A stretch of 64,000 nt of DNA, from positions 1 through 64,000 of the forward strand of contig NZ_BNBR01000010.1 in the NCBI RefSeq assembly GCF_014656055.1, read 5' to 3'. Below are positions 33,202-41,743 of the stretch, piece after piece. A model generated the notes under the pieces. That model saw nothing but the letters and a program-made list of their open reading frames with translations. It had not been told where the DNA came from and made no database searches. The stretch is from Streptomyces griseosporeus. Its GTDB lineage: Bacteria; Actinomycetota; Actinomycetes; Streptomycetales; Streptomycetaceae. Both the position numbers and the translations under genes were made by a program. How positions within the stretch are numbered: position 1 is the stretch's first letter; each line of letters begins with the position of its first letter.

Positions 33202-33273
33202 CTGACAAACCACCGACAGACCACCGACAGCGCACCCACGGCACCGACAGACCACCGACAGGGCCGCCGACAC
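33202..33273 (-). promoter_or_regulatory. SARP-type direct heptamer repeats in the ABC exporter promoter
   Basis: On the plus strand heptamers CTGACAA (33202), CCGACAG (33213) and CCGACAG (33224) are exactly 11 bp apart. After a 20-bp step a second set follows, CCGACAG (33244), CCGACAG (33255) and CCGACAC (33267). A 20-bp stretch (33211-33230) is repeated exactly at 33242-33261. On the minus strand the nearest heptamer ends 10 bp before CAAGGT, the presumed -10 of drrA. Direct heptamers with 11-bp period just upstream of a -10 are the operator layout of SARP activators. Confidence 0.65.
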
Positions 33274-33356
33274 CCGCCTCCCTGTCACAACCGGGCGGCC
33301 CGGATCGTCATCCGGGGGAGACCCACAGACCGGCCCACCGACCAGGGAGGACCCCC

Positions 33357-33800
33357 ATGTCCACGCACCCGGCCGTCCACGGCGGCACCGCCACCGCCCG
33401 GCTCCACGACGCCGTCAACACCGGCGACCTCGACCACGTCCTGGAGACCATCGACGAGGTCGTCCACCCCGACCTGCGGTTCCACGCCCCCGTGCCCCTC
33501 GGCCTGACCGGCGTGCAGGCGCTGAAGCAGGTCTGGACGGTGCTGCTGCGCGCCTTCCCCGACCTCCGGGTCGAGACCGAGGACGTGATCACCGAGGGCG
33601 ACAAGGCGGTCGTCCGGAACACCGTCACCGGCACCCACCTCGGCGAGTACCGGGGCCTGCCGCCCACCGGACGGGCCGTCCGCTACCAGGAGATCTTCAT
33701 CCTCCGCCTCGCGGACGACGGCCGTATCGCGGAGATCTGGGGCGTCGTCGACGTCCTCACCCAGCTGAGGCAGCTCGGCATGCTGCCGGACGGAGTCTGA
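33357..33800 (+). CDS. SnoaL-like/ester-cyclase NTF2-fold protein
   Basis: A 147-residue SnoaL-like protein (polyketide cyclase/NTF2 fold). The pattern is typical: ATARLHDAVNTGDLDHVLE, VVHPDLRFHAPVP, LLRAFPDLRVETEDVI, AVVRNTVTGTHLGEYRGLPPTGR and a final strand with GRIAEIWGVVD. Known members catalyse ring closure of polyketide esters, while most are of unknown role. AGGGAGG lies 5 nt before the ATG. It is divergent from the ABC exporter and shares its 178-bp upstream region, so the heptamer array could also control it. Confidence 0.83.
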   Translation: MSTHPAVHGGTATARLHDAVNTGDLDHVLETIDEVVHPDLRFHAPVPLGLTGVQALKQVWTVLLRAFPDLRVETEDVITEGDKAVVRNTVTGTHLGEYRGLPPTGRAVRYQEIFILRLADDGRIAEIWGVVDVLTQLRQLGMLPDGV

Positions 33801-33835
33801 GCCCGGCCCGGGCCCGGTCGTCCCGCCAGGTCCCG

Positions 33836-34735
33836 TCAGCCCGCGAGGGCCCGCCGCACCGCCTCGCACATCCCGGCCAGCTGCCGCTGCGACACGTCGG
33901 CGGACAGGATCGCCTGCGAGCCGTGGAAGGTGCCGGGCCACTGCCGCAGTTCCACCGACACGCCCGACTGGAGCAGCCGCTGCGCGTAGGCGATGCCCTC
34001 GTCGCGGTTCGGGTCGAACTCCGCCGTGGCGACGTACGCCGCCGGCAGACCGGTCAGGTCGGCGGCCCGGGCCGGCGCGGCGTACGGCGTGGCCGGCCGG
34101 GAGCCCAGGTAGTGCCGGTACGCCGCGATGCGCACCGCGCGGTTGTTCCAGGGCGTGGCGGTGAAGTTCCGCGCCGACCAGGTGTCGTGCCGGTCGTCGA
34201 GGATGGGCTCGTTGAGCAGCTGGAAGCAGACCTGCGGGCCCTGTTCGTCGCGCGCCCGCAGCGCGATCGCGGCGGCGAGGTTGGCCCCGGCGCTGTGCCC
34301 GCCGACCGCGATCCGCCCGGGCTCGACGCCCAGCTCGGCCGCGTGCTCCGCGACCCAGGCGAGGACGGCGTACGCGTCGTCGAAGGCGGCCGGGAACGGG
34401 TGCTCGGGCGCCAGCCGGAACCCCACGGAGATCACCACCGCGCCGGACGCGGCCGCGATCCGGGCGGCCCAGTGCCGGTCGGTGTCCAGGTCGCCCATGA
34501 CCCAGCCGCCGCCGTGCAGCCAGACCAGCGCGCCCCGCGCTCCCCGCTCCGGCCGGTAGACCCGCACCGGCACGTCCGGGTCGGCGGGCACCGTACGGCT
34601 CTCGGTGCGCAGGCCCTCGGTGGCGGGCGCCGGGGCGGAGGCGGCGAGGGCGGCGTAGTTCTTGCGGGCGGTGACGGGGTCGCCGAGGTCCTCGGCGGGA
34701 AGCAGCGCGACGAAGGGTTCGAGTTCGGGATCCAT
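33836..34735 (-). CDS. Alpha/beta hydrolase, hormone-sensitive-lipase-type esterase
   Basis: A 299-residue HSL-family (bacterial family IV) esterase. The oxyanion motif HGGGW, the nucleophile elbow GHSAGAN, the acid in AEFDPNRDEG and the His in GTFHGSQ are all visible. It hydrolyses short-chain esters in the cytoplasm. The ATG at 34735 is chosen because GTGAGG lies 9 nt upstream; the ATG at 34744 would have no spacing. The PucR-like regulator is divergent from it (117-bp gap) and is its most likely controller. Confidence 0.88.
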   Translation of the reverse strand: MDPELEPFVALLPAEDLGDPVTARKNYAALAASAPAPATEGLRTESRTVPADPDVPVRVYRPERGARGALVWLHGGGWVMGDLDTDRHWAARIAAASGAVVISVGFRLAPEHPFPAAFDDAYAVLAWVAEHAAELGVEPGRIAVGGHSAGANLAAAIALRARDEQGPQVCFQLLNEPILDDRHDTWSARNFTATPWNNRAVRIAAYRHYLGSRPATPYAAPARAADLTGLPAAYVATAEFDPNRDEGIAYAQRLLQSGVSVELRQWPGTFHGSQAILSADVSQRQLAGMCEAVRRALAG

Positions 34736-34840
34736 GCCGCTCATCCTCACCGCCAACCGGCGCTGCTTCAGCCGCCGTTCGTCGCGCGTCCGGGCGGGAT
34801 CACGCGCCGGGCGGCGCGCCCGGCCCGCCGCAGGGTTCTC

Positions 34841-34846
34841 TATCCT
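34841..34846 (+). promoter_or_regulatory. -10 element TATCCT for a leaderless regulator gene
   Basis: TATCCT ends 6 nt before the ATG at 34853, with no ribosome site between. Confidence 0.55.
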
Positions 34847-34852
34847 TCGGGC

Positions 34853-35905
34853 ATGGAGGCACTGGCGGTACGGCTGTCGGGGCTCGACTCGTACGTCGAG
34901 GGCGCGCTCCGCGTCGTCGGGTTCTACGACACCCTGATGCGCCGCCGGGTGGACCTCCCGGCACTCGCCCGGGCCTCGGCGGGCCTGGCCGAGTGCGTGG
35001 CCGGCATCCGCCTGCACGGCACCGGCCGGGTGATCCGCTGCACCCCCGACGGCGGCCCGGCCCCCGTCCCGCCGCTGCCCGAGTCCACCGGCGCGCCGGT
35101 CACCCTGGACGACGAGGTGATCGGCACGGTGTGGCTGGAGCGCCCCGGCCCGCCCCTGCCACTCGACGAGGTCCTCCTCGACCGTTTCGGCCTCGCCGTC
35201 GCCGCGGCCGTCGAGCGGTACGGTCCCGCGCACACCACGATGGCCGACCCCGCCCTGGTCGAGCTGGCGATCAGCGCCGACGCGGACGACGCGGCCCGCG
35301 CCCGCGCGTTACGGCTGCTGGGCTTTACCGCGGGCCGGCCGGTGCGGGTCGCCGCCGTACGCACCGCCCTGCCGCTCGACCGGATCGGCGCCCTGCTGTG
35401 TCCGTCCCGCCCGGTGCGGGCGGCGCCCCTCGCCGGGATCGGGGCCGTCCTCGCCACCGGTCTCGACCCGGCCGGGCTGCCGTCCGGCGTCCGCGCGGGC
35501 ATCGGCGCCGCGGACCACCCGGCCCGCGCCTGGCACGAGGCCCGCACCGCCCTCCGCTTCACCACCCCGCGCGAACCCGTCCTGCACCACGCCGGCCTCG
35601 GCGCGGCGGCACTCCTCGCCGACCTGCCGCCGGCCACCCTGCGGCACAACCCCGACGTGGCCGCGATCGCCCGTCTGGCCGCCGCCGATCCCGAGGCCCT
35701 GGACACCCTCGACGCCTACTGCGCCACCGGCACCCTGCGCCAGGCCGCCGACCTCCTCCACCTCCACCACAGCAGCGTGGCCCGCCGCCTCGACCAGATC
35801 GCCGCTGCCCTGCGCATCGACCTCACGCCCCCGGCGGGGCTGGTGCGGGCGAGCCTGGCGCTGCGGGCGTGGCGGCTGCTGGACGACGAGCCCTCACCCG
35901 CCTGA
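34853..35905 (+). CDS. PucR/CdaR-like helix-turn-helix regulator with a TTA codon
   Basis: A 350-residue regulator of the PucR/CdaR type. The C-terminal helix-turn-helix (LDAYCATGTLRQAADLLHLH then HSSVARRLDQIAAAL) matches the family's DNA-binding domain. The N-terminal part has a GAF-like region but no cofactor motif I recognise. Codon 153 (35309-35311) is TTA, so expression should depend on the bldA tRNA. It begins a plus-strand group with the lipoprotein (18-bp gap) and the GNAT gene, and lies divergent from the esterase gene. Confidence 0.8.
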   Translation: MEALAVRLSGLDSYVEGALRVVGFYDTLMRRRVDLPALARASAGLAECVAGIRLHGTGRVIRCTPDGGPAPVPPLPESTGAPVTLDDEVIGTVWLERPGPPLPLDEVLLDRFGLAVAAAVERYGPAHTTMADPALVELAISADADDAARARALRLLGFTAGRPVRVAAVRTALPLDRIGALLCPSRPVRAAPLAGIGAVLATGLDPAGLPSGVRAGIGAADHPARAWHEARTALRFTTPREPVLHHAGLGAAALLADLPPATLRHNPDVAAIARLAAADPEALDTLDAYCATGTLRQAADLLHLHHSSVARRLDQIAAALRIDLTPPAGLVRASLALRAWRLLDDEPSPA

Positions 35906-35923
35906 TCACCTGATGGAGCCACC

Positions 35924-36493
35924 ATGCGGATACGTCCCCTGCTCGCCGTCGCCCTGGCGGCCCTGCCCCTGACGGCGGCGTGCACGACGTCCGACGACCC
36001 GGTTGCGGCCCCCACGCCGCCGTCGTCCTCACCACAGGCCTCCTCACCCCCGGCCTCCTTACCGTCGGCCCCGGCGTGGGACGGCAAGGCGGACGAGGAA
36101 GACGCCCTGCGTCGCGCCACCCGCGCCCTGAACGCCGCCCGGCCGGAGGATGCCGAGCGCCTGGACGAGGGCGTGACCCGGCTGGCCCAGGGCCTGGAGC
36201 GCACCTTCGCGGCGACGGAGGACCGCCCCCGCGCCCTCACCGTCGCCTGCCAGGCCCCGGCCACCCGCTCACTGACCCTGACGCTCGCGCGGGGCACCAC
36301 GTCCGCCGACTGGGAGGTGACCTGCGGGGACCGCGAGGCGGACCGCTTCGACATCCCGGCCGGCACCCGCTTCACCGCCCGCGTCACCCCCGCGGACGCG
36401 GCCACCCAGGGCGTCCTCCTGTGGCGGCTCGACGCGGTGGCCCCCGGCGGGGTGGAGGGGTGCGGGGACGACGTCGAGGGATGCGAGGACTGA
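35924..36493 (+). CDS. Lipoprotein with TTA codon and Cys-rich C-terminus
   Basis: A 189-residue lipoprotein (lipobox LTAAC, signal of about 20 residues) followed by a Pro/Ser linker. The mature part includes VTLTLARGTTSADWEVTCGD-like strands (seen as LTLTLARGTTSADWEVTCGD) and ends in GCGDDVEGCED, two Cys in a short acidic tail. Codon 46 (36059-36061) is TTA, which makes it a second bldA candidate in the same transcription unit. The final 33 nt are 28/33 identical to a minus-strand segment at 43131-43163. Function unknown. Confidence 0.75.
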   Translation: MRIRPLLAVALAALPLTAACTTSDDPVAAPTPPSSSPQASSPPASLPSAPAWDGKADEEDALRRATRALNAARPEDAERLDEGVTRLAQGLERTFAATEDRPRALTVACQAPATRSLTLTLARGTTSADWEVTCGDREADRFDIPAGTRFTARVTPADAATQGVLLWRLDAVAPGGVEGCGDDVEGCED

Positions 36494-36496
36494 GTG

Positions 36497-37030
36497 ATGC
36501 CGGCGGACATCCCCGGAACCGTGACCCTGCGCTCCGTCCGCGAGGACGACCTCCCCCTGCTGGAACGGTTCCTGACCGACCCCGAGGCCTGCGGCCCCTT
36601 CCAGTGGTACGGCTGGAGGGACCCGCACCGCTTCCGGCGCCGCTGGGCGGAGAACGGCCTGCTCGCCGAGGACGGCGGACAGCTGATGGTCACCACCGGC
36701 ACCGAGCGTCACGGATTCGTGGCGTGGCGGAAGATCACCGTCTCGGCGACCTCGTACCACTGGAACATCGGCATCCAACTGCTGCCGGACTCCTGCGGCC
36801 GGGGCATCGGCACCCGGGCCCAGCTCCTGCTCGCGCGGTACCTGTTCGCCCACACGCCGGTCGTACGGATCGAGGCGGACACCGAGGCGGACAACATCGC
36901 GGAGCAGCGTGCCCTGGAGAAGGCGGGCTTCCGGCGCGACGGCGTCCTGCGCAGCATCGTCTTCCGCGACGGGCGCTGGCGGGACGGGGTGCTGTACAGC
37001 CTGCTGCGGGGCGAGAGCCCGGCCGGCTGA
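36497..37030 (+). CDS. GNAT family N-acetyltransferase
   Basis: A 177-residue acetyltransferase. The acetyl-CoA pyrophosphate loop is CGRGIGTRAQLLL (Q/RxxGxG/A), followed by VVRIEADTEADNIAEQRALE, the typical RimJ/RimL-like helix for protein or small-molecule N-acetylation. The ATG at 36497 has GAGGA 8 nt upstream and is preferred to the GTG at 36494. The gene starts 3 bp after the lipoprotein stop and ends before a strong hairpin. Substrate unknown. Confidence 0.83.
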   Translation: MPADIPGTVTLRSVREDDLPLLERFLTDPEACGPFQWYGWRDPHRFRRRWAENGLLAEDGGQLMVTTGTERHGFVAWRKITVSATSYHWNIGIQLLPDSCGRGIGTRAQLLLARYLFAHTPVVRIEADTEADNIAEQRALEKAGFRRDGVLRSIVFRDGRWRDGVLYSLLRGESPAG

Positions 37031-37061
37031 CGACGCGCGCCTTGTGGAGCCGCGCAAAAGG

Positions 37062-37097
37062 GGCAGCCCGCCGACGGGGGACGATCGGCGGGCTGCC
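37062..37097. terminator. 13-bp hairpin between the GNAT gene and panB
   Basis: GGCAGCCCGCCGA and TCGGCGGGCTGCC pair perfectly over 13 bp around a 10-nt loop. It lies 31 nt after the GNAT stop and 55 nt beyond the panB stop on the other strand, so it can end transcription from both sides. Confidence 0.75.
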
Positions 37098-37152
37098 GCG
37101 GTGGTGCCGCTGTGGCTCGGTGGGTGGTGCCGGTGCGGCCCCTCGGGGTGGA

Positions 37153-38028
37153 TCAGTGGACGGAGTGCGCCTCCGTCGGGAACGTCCCGCCGACCACGTC
37201 CTCGGCGAACGCCTTCACCGCGTCGCCCATGACCGTGCGCAGGTCGGCGTACTGCTTGACGAACTTCGGCACCCGGCCCTGGGTCAGTCCCAGCATGTCC
37301 GTCCAGACCAGGACCTGCGCGTCCGTCTCCGGCCCGGCGCCGATGCCGACCGTCGGGATGTGCAGGACCCGCGTCACCTCGGCCGCCAGTTCCGCCGGGA
37401 CCAGCTCCAGGACGACCGCGAAGGCGCCCGCGTCCTGCACGGCCTTGGCGTCGCGCAGCAGCTGCTGGGCCGCCTCCTCGCCGCGGCCCTGGACGCGGTA
37501 GCCCATGGCGTTGACCGACTGCGGGGTGAGGCCGATGTGGGCCATCACCGGGATGCCGGACTCGACCAGGAGCCGGATCTGCTCGTGGGAGCGCTCGCCG
37601 CCCTCCAGCTTGACCGCCTGCACCCCGGCCTCCTTCACCAGCCGGGTCGCCGAGCGCAGCGCCTGCACCGGACCCTCCTGGTAGGAGCCGAACGGCAGGT
37701 CGCCGACGATCAGCGAGCGCTTGGTGCCGCGGACGACGGCCGCGGAGAGCAGGGTCATCTCGTCGAGGGTGACGGGCACGGTGGTCTCGTAGCCCAGATG
37801 GCAGTTGCCCGCCGAGTCGCCCACCAGGATCACCGGGATGCCGGCCTCGTCGAACACGGAGGCGGTCATCGCGTCGTAGGCGGTGAGCATGGGCCACTTC
37901 TCGCCCCGCTCCTTGGCGAGGGCGATGTCGCGGACGGTGATGCGACGGCTGCTCTTGCCCCCGTACAGCGCCCTGCTGCCGTCGGAGGACTGGGGCTGCG
38001 CGTTCTGGGCAGCCGGAAGCTGCGTCAT
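37153..38028 (-). CDS. panB: Ketopantoate hydroxymethyltransferase
   Basis: A 291-residue PanB, first committed enzyme of pantothenate/CoA synthesis: it transfers a hydroxymethyl group from 5,10-methylene-tetrahydrofolate to 2-oxoisovalerate. The metal-binding VGDSAGN with its Asp, GDLPFGSY, VKLEGG (Lys), HIGLTPQS and the catalytic Glu in VLELVPAELA are all present. A 25-residue N-terminal tail precedes the ITVRDIALAKE helix. No other pan gene is next to it. Confidence 0.95.
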   Translation of the reverse strand: MTQLPAAQNAQPQSSDGSRALYGGKSSRRITVRDIALAKERGEKWPMLTAYDAMTASVFDEAGIPVILVGDSAGNCHLGYETTVPVTLDEMTLLSAAVVRGTKRSLIVGDLPFGSYQEGPVQALRSATRLVKEAGVQAVKLEGGERSHEQIRLLVESGIPVMAHIGLTPQSVNAMGYRVQGRGEEAAQQLLRDAKAVQDAGAFAVVLELVPAELAAEVTRVLHIPTVGIGAGPETDAQVLVWTDMLGLTQGRVPKFVKQYADLRTVMGDAVKAFAEDVVGGTFPTEAHSVH

Positions 38029-38160
38029 GGCAACGGCTCCTTACGTCATCTCGAGGCGCCCTGACGGCGTCCCCGGACCGTCTCCATGGTGGCACCTCGT
38101 GCCAGAGGAGGCCAGAGGCGGTCCTCCGCTACGGCATGTGGGTAAGGCCTCAGTAAAGAA

Positions 38161-38189
38161 TTCCGATACGAGACGGTGCCGTATCGGAA
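38161..38189 (+). promoter_or_regulatory. Inverted repeat operator in the EmrB-type exporter promoter
   Basis: TTCCGATACG and CGTATCGGAA form a perfect 10-bp inverted repeat with a 9-bp spacer. It ends 6 bp before TAGGCT (38196-38201), the -10 of the exporter, so a bound repressor would cover the -35. Size and position suit the TetR protein encoded downstream of the exporter. Confidence 0.75.
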
Positions 38190-38195
38190 ATGGCC

Positions 38196-38201
38196 TAGGC
38201 T
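38196..38201 (+). promoter_or_regulatory. -10 element TAGGCT for the leaderless exporter gene
   Basis: TAGGCT ends 6 nt before the ATG at 38208; no ribosome site is present. Confidence 0.6.
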
Positions 38202-38207
38202 CGTCCC

Positions 38208-39797
38208 ATGACCACTCCAGCCGTCTCCTCGGGCCGCATACCGGAAGCGGTGCACCGGCGCCGCTGGGCGATCCTCGGCGTGCTGATGCTCAGCCTGCTG
38301 ATCGTCGTCCTCGACAACTCCATCCTGAACGTCGCCATCAAGACCATCTCCACCCCCGCCCCGACCGGCCTGGGTGCCACCCAGAGCGAGCTGGAGTGGG
38401 CGATCAACGCCTACACGCTGGTCTTCGCCGGCCTGCTGTTCACCGCGGGCCTGCTCGGCGACCGGCTGGGGCGCAAGAAGGTCCTGCTCGGCGGGCTCGC
38501 CGTGTTCGGCATCGGATCCGCGCTGGCCGCCGAGTCCGGCTCGCCCGCGCAGCTGATCCTCTTCCGCGCGCTGATGGGTCTGGGCGCCGCCTTCGTGATG
38601 CCCGCCACGCTCGCCGTGCTGATGAACGTCTTCGAGCGCGACGAGCAGCCCAAGGCCATCGGCCTGTGGGCCGGCGGCGTCGGCATCGCCATCGCCATCG
38701 GGCCCATCACCGGCGGCGTGCTGCTCGACCACTTCTGGTGGGGGTCCGTCTTCCTCGTCAACGTGCCGATCGTGCTGATCGCGCTCGCGCTGATGATGTG
38801 GCTGGTCCCCGACTCCCGCGATCCGAACCCCGGCCGGATCGACCCGATCGGCGTCGTCCTGTCCATCGTCGGCCTGGTCCTGCTGGTCTACGGCATCATC
38901 AAGGGCGGCGAGCTGGCCGACTTCACCGACACGACGGTGCTCGCCACCATCGCCGCCGGCCTCGCGGTGCTGGCCGCCTTCGTGATCGTCGAGAAGCGCA
39001 GCGACCACCCGTCCATCGACGTCACGTACTTCAAGAACAAGGTCTTCTCCGCCGCGATCGCCGCCATCGCGCTGGTCTTCTTCGCGGCCATGGGCGTGAC
39101 CTTCTTCTCCGTCTTCTACACCCAGAGCGTGCGCGGCTACTCGCCGCTGGAGACCGGCGTGCTCCTGCTGCCGCTGGCCGCCGCCCAGCTCGTCTTCGCG
39201 CCGCGCGCCCGGCTGCTCGTCGACCGCTTCGGCAACCGGGCCACCACCACCGCGGGGATGTTCGTCCTCGCCGTCACCCTGGCCGCGTTCGCCGTCCTGG
39301 ACGCCGGCACCCCGATCTGGGCGCTGGAGGTCGTCTTCTTCCTCATGGGCACCGGCATGGCCCACATCATGACCCCGGTCAGCGTCGTCATCATGCAGGC
39401 CCTGCCCCGCGAGAAGGCCGGCTCCGCCTCCGCGCTCAGCAACACCTTCCGCCAGGTCGGCGGCGCCCTCGGCATCGCCATACTCGGCTCGGTGCTCTCC
39501 ACGTCGTACCGCAACGGCATCGAGGACAAGCTCGGCCTGGTGCCGCCCGGCCTGCGGGACACCGCCGGCGAGTCCATCGAGGCCACCCTCGGCGTCGCCG
39601 CGCGGCTCGGTCCGCGGGGCGAGGCGCTGATCGGCCCGGCCAACGACGCCTTCCTGCACGCGATGCACGTCACCGCGCTCTGCGGCGCCGTCGTCGCCCT
39701 GCTCGGCACGGTCCTCGTGGCGGTGTTCCTGCCGGGCCGGGCGGAAGGGCCGAAGCAGGGGGAGGAGCAGCGGGAAGCGGTGGTCGCCGCCGAGTAG
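38208..39797 (+). CDS. EmrB/QacA-type (DHA2) MFS exporter
   Basis: A 529-residue drug:H+ antiporter with 14 predicted helices. The DHA2 signature in helix 1 is LDNSILNVAI, motif A is GLLGDRLGRKKVLL, and motif C lies in GPITGGVLLDHFWW. Members export dyes, detergents and antibiotics. Transcription is likely from a leaderless promoter with an adjacent inverted-repeat operator, and a TetR gene follows 52 bp downstream: a standard efflux pump with local repressor. Confidence 0.9.
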   Translation: MTTPAVSSGRIPEAVHRRRWAILGVLMLSLLIVVLDNSILNVAIKTISTPAPTGLGATQSELEWAINAYTLVFAGLLFTAGLLGDRLGRKKVLLGGLAVFGIGSALAAESGSPAQLILFRALMGLGAAFVMPATLAVLMNVFERDEQPKAIGLWAGGVGIAIAIGPITGGVLLDHFWWGSVFLVNVPIVLIALALMMWLVPDSRDPNPGRIDPIGVVLSIVGLVLLVYGIIKGGELADFTDTTVLATIAAGLAVLAAFVIVEKRSDHPSIDVTYFKNKVFSAAIAAIALVFFAAMGVTFFSVFYTQSVRGYSPLETGVLLLPLAAAQLVFAPRARLLVDRFGNRATTTAGMFVLAVTLAAFAVLDAGTPIWALEVVFFLMGTGMAHIMTPVSVVIMQALPREKAGSASALSNTFRQVGGALGIAILGSVLSTSYRNGIEDKLGLVPPGLRDTAGESIEATLGVAARLGPRGEALIGPANDAFLHAMHVTALCGAVVALLGTVLVAVFLPGRAEGPKQGEEQREAVVAAE

Positions 39798-39849
39798 TCG
39801 TCCATGCGGGGGGAGAATCTCTCCAGCACAGACGAAGGGACCGAGTGAC

Positions 39850-40485
39850 GTGAGCCTCGCCGACAACCACGGTCTGGCCGCGGTAACGCCGCCCGCCCGG
39901 GGCCGCCCCCGCAGCGAGGCCGTGGAACACGCCATCCTGGAAGGCGCGATGAAGCTGCTGGAGGACGGTGTGCCCCTGGCCGAGCTGTCCATCGAGCGGA
40001 TCGCCCGCACCGCCGGTGTCGGCAAGGCCACCATCTACCGCCGCTGGAGCGGCAAGGAAGAGCTGTTCGTCGACGTCATACGGGCCGCCGAGCCCGAGGA
40101 CCCCGAACTGCCCGGCACCTCCCTGCGCGACGACCTCGTCGTGCTGCTGGAGTCGCTGCGGCAGCGCGGCGTCGCCAGCCGGGCCTCGGCGATCCTGCAC
40201 AACGTCCACGCCCAGGTGAAGAGCCATCCGAAACTGTGGGCGGCCTACCACGCCAACGTCATCGCCCCCCGCCGCAAACTCGGCCTGGAGGTGCTGCGGC
40301 GGGGACAGCTCAACGGCGAACTGCGCGCCGACGTCGACCTGGAACTCGCCAACGACCTGTTCGTCGGCCCGATGCTGCTGCGCGCGGTCATGCGGGCCGA
40401 CGCCGACCTGCCCGAGGGACTGGCCGAGGAGATCGTCGACGCCGTGCTGTCCGGTCTACGGCCCGTCAGCCGGCCGTCGCAGTAG
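39850..40485 (+). CDS. TetR family repressor, probable regulator of the exporter
   Basis: A 211-residue TetR protein. The DNA-binding domain is ELSIERIARTAGVGKATIYR and RWSGKEELF, followed by a TetR_C-type ligand domain (VLLESLRQRG, AYHANVIAPRR, NDLFVGPMLLRAVM). It starts with GTG; GAAGGGA lies 10 nt upstream. Position downstream of an exporter whose promoter carries a perfect inverted repeat argues that it represses that promoter and is released by the pump's substrate. Confidence 0.87.
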   Translation: MSLADNHGLAAVTPPARGRPRSEAVEHAILEGAMKLLEDGVPLAELSIERIARTAGVGKATIYRRWSGKEELFVDVIRAAEPEDPELPGTSLRDDLVVLLESLRQRGVASRASAILHNVHAQVKSHPKLWAAYHANVIAPRRKLGLEVLRRGQLNGELRADVDLELANDLFVGPMLLRAVMRADADLPEGLAEEIVDAVLSGLRPVSRPSQ

Positions 40486-40612
40486 CCCCGATGTGCGGTT
40501 TTCGTCACAGAACACGCTTGCAGCGGTGACAGCCGGAACTCCCCGGACCACGGCGGACGTCCTGGTGGCCGTACGGCCGTCGCGGGACGGCGGAACGGAA
40601 CCGATCATCCCC

Positions 40613-40618
40613 TAGGGT
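40613..40618 (+). promoter_or_regulatory. Putative -10 TAGGGT upstream of the EEP-family gene
   Basis: TAGGGT lies 49 bp before the ATG at 40668 in a 182-bp gap that otherwise shows no gene. A normal leader with GTGAGG follows. Confidence 0.4.
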
Positions 40619-40667
40619 CGTAAGTCACGGGGGCGACGGTGTGCACGGCAGGTAGTGAGGCGACGGT

Positions 40668-41714
40668 ATGGCGCAGCAGGCATACGTGACGGAGAAGGAC
40701 GAGGGCGGCTCGGGCGACGAGCGACCGGGCTCCCGACTCCGGCGCCTGGCGGCCCGTCTGACCGGGCCCTGGCGCGGCGACCCGCGGATCTGGCGGCGCG
40801 GCCTCGTCCTCGCGGCGGTCGCCGGCGTCCTCGCCCTGGTGATGCTGGTCCACTCGCGCATCCCCAACCGGATCGGCAACCTCGGCAGCCTGACCGAGAC
40901 GTTCCTGCCCTGGTGCGGGCTGCTGGTGCCGGTGCTGCTCGGCCTCGCGCTGCTGCGCCGGTCGGCGACCGCGCTGATCGCGGTGGTGCTGCCCGCGGTG
41001 GTCTGGCTGAACCTCTTCGGCGGGCTGCTCACCGACAAGACCGCGGGCGGCGGCGACCTGACGGTGGCCACGCACAACGTCAACGCCGACAACCCCGACC
41101 CGTCCGGCACCGCCCGCGCGGTGGCCGCCTCCGGCGCGGACGTCGTCGCCCTGGAGGAACTGAAGGCCTCCGCGGTCCCGACGTACACGCAGGCGCTGGC
41201 GTCGGCCTACCGGTACCACTCGGTGCAGGGCACGGTCGGGCTGTGGAGCAAGTACCCGCTCGGCGACGTCCGGGCCGTCGACATCAAGCTGGGCTGGACC
41301 CGCGCCATGCGCGCCACCGTGACCACGCCCGCCGGGCCGGTCGCGGTGTACGTCGCCCATCTGCCGTCGGTGCGGGTGAAGATCGAGGCCGGGTTCACCG
41401 CCCGGCAGCGCGACAAGAGCGCCGACGCGCTCGGCGAGGCCATCGCCCACGAGACGCTGACCCGGGTCATCCTGCTCGGCGACCTCAACGGCACCATGAA
41501 CGACCGCTCCCTCAACGCCGTCACCTCGCAGATGCGCTCCACGCAGGGCGCGGCGGGTAACGGCTTCGGCTTCAGCTGGCCGGCGTCGTTCCCGATGGCC
41601 CGGATCGACCAGATCATGGTCAAGGGCATCGAGCCGGAGAGCTCCTGGACCCTGCCGGAGACCGGCAGCGACCATCTGCCGGTCGCCGCTCGTGTGAGCG
41701 TCACCACGTCGTAA
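40668..41714 (+). CDS. Membrane-anchored endonuclease/exonuclease/phosphatase family protein
   Basis: A 348-residue protein with three N-terminal membrane helices (about residues 46-120) and an extracytoplasmic EEP domain. The EEP motifs are THNVNADN (first Asn), ALEEL (catalytic metal Glu), LGDLNG (Asp/Asn) and GSDHLPV (terminal Asp-His). Family members are nucleases or phosphodiesterases; this tri-helix form is common in Streptomyces and its substrate is not known. GTGAGG precedes the ATG. Confidence 0.85.
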   Translation: MAQQAYVTEKDEGGSGDERPGSRLRRLAARLTGPWRGDPRIWRRGLVLAAVAGVLALVMLVHSRIPNRIGNLGSLTETFLPWCGLLVPVLLGLALLRRSATALIAVVLPAVVWLNLFGGLLTDKTAGGGDLTVATHNVNADNPDPSGTARAVAASGADVVALEELKASAVPTYTQALASAYRYHSVQGTVGLWSKYPLGDVRAVDIKLGWTRAMRATVTTPAGPVAVYVAHLPSVRVKIEAGFTARQRDKSADALGEAIAHETLTRVILLGDLNGTMNDRSLNAVTSQMRSTQGAAGNGFGFSWPASFPMARIDQIMVKGIEPESSWTLPETGSDHLPVAARVSVTTS

Positions 41715-41743
41715 CCCGCCGGAATACCGGCCCGGGAAGAGTT

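Noticed and set aside
36269..38095. A 608-codon minus-strand frame across panB and the GNAT/lipoprotein genes
   Set aside because: It is out of frame with PanB motifs and crosses a terminator and two genes on the other strand.
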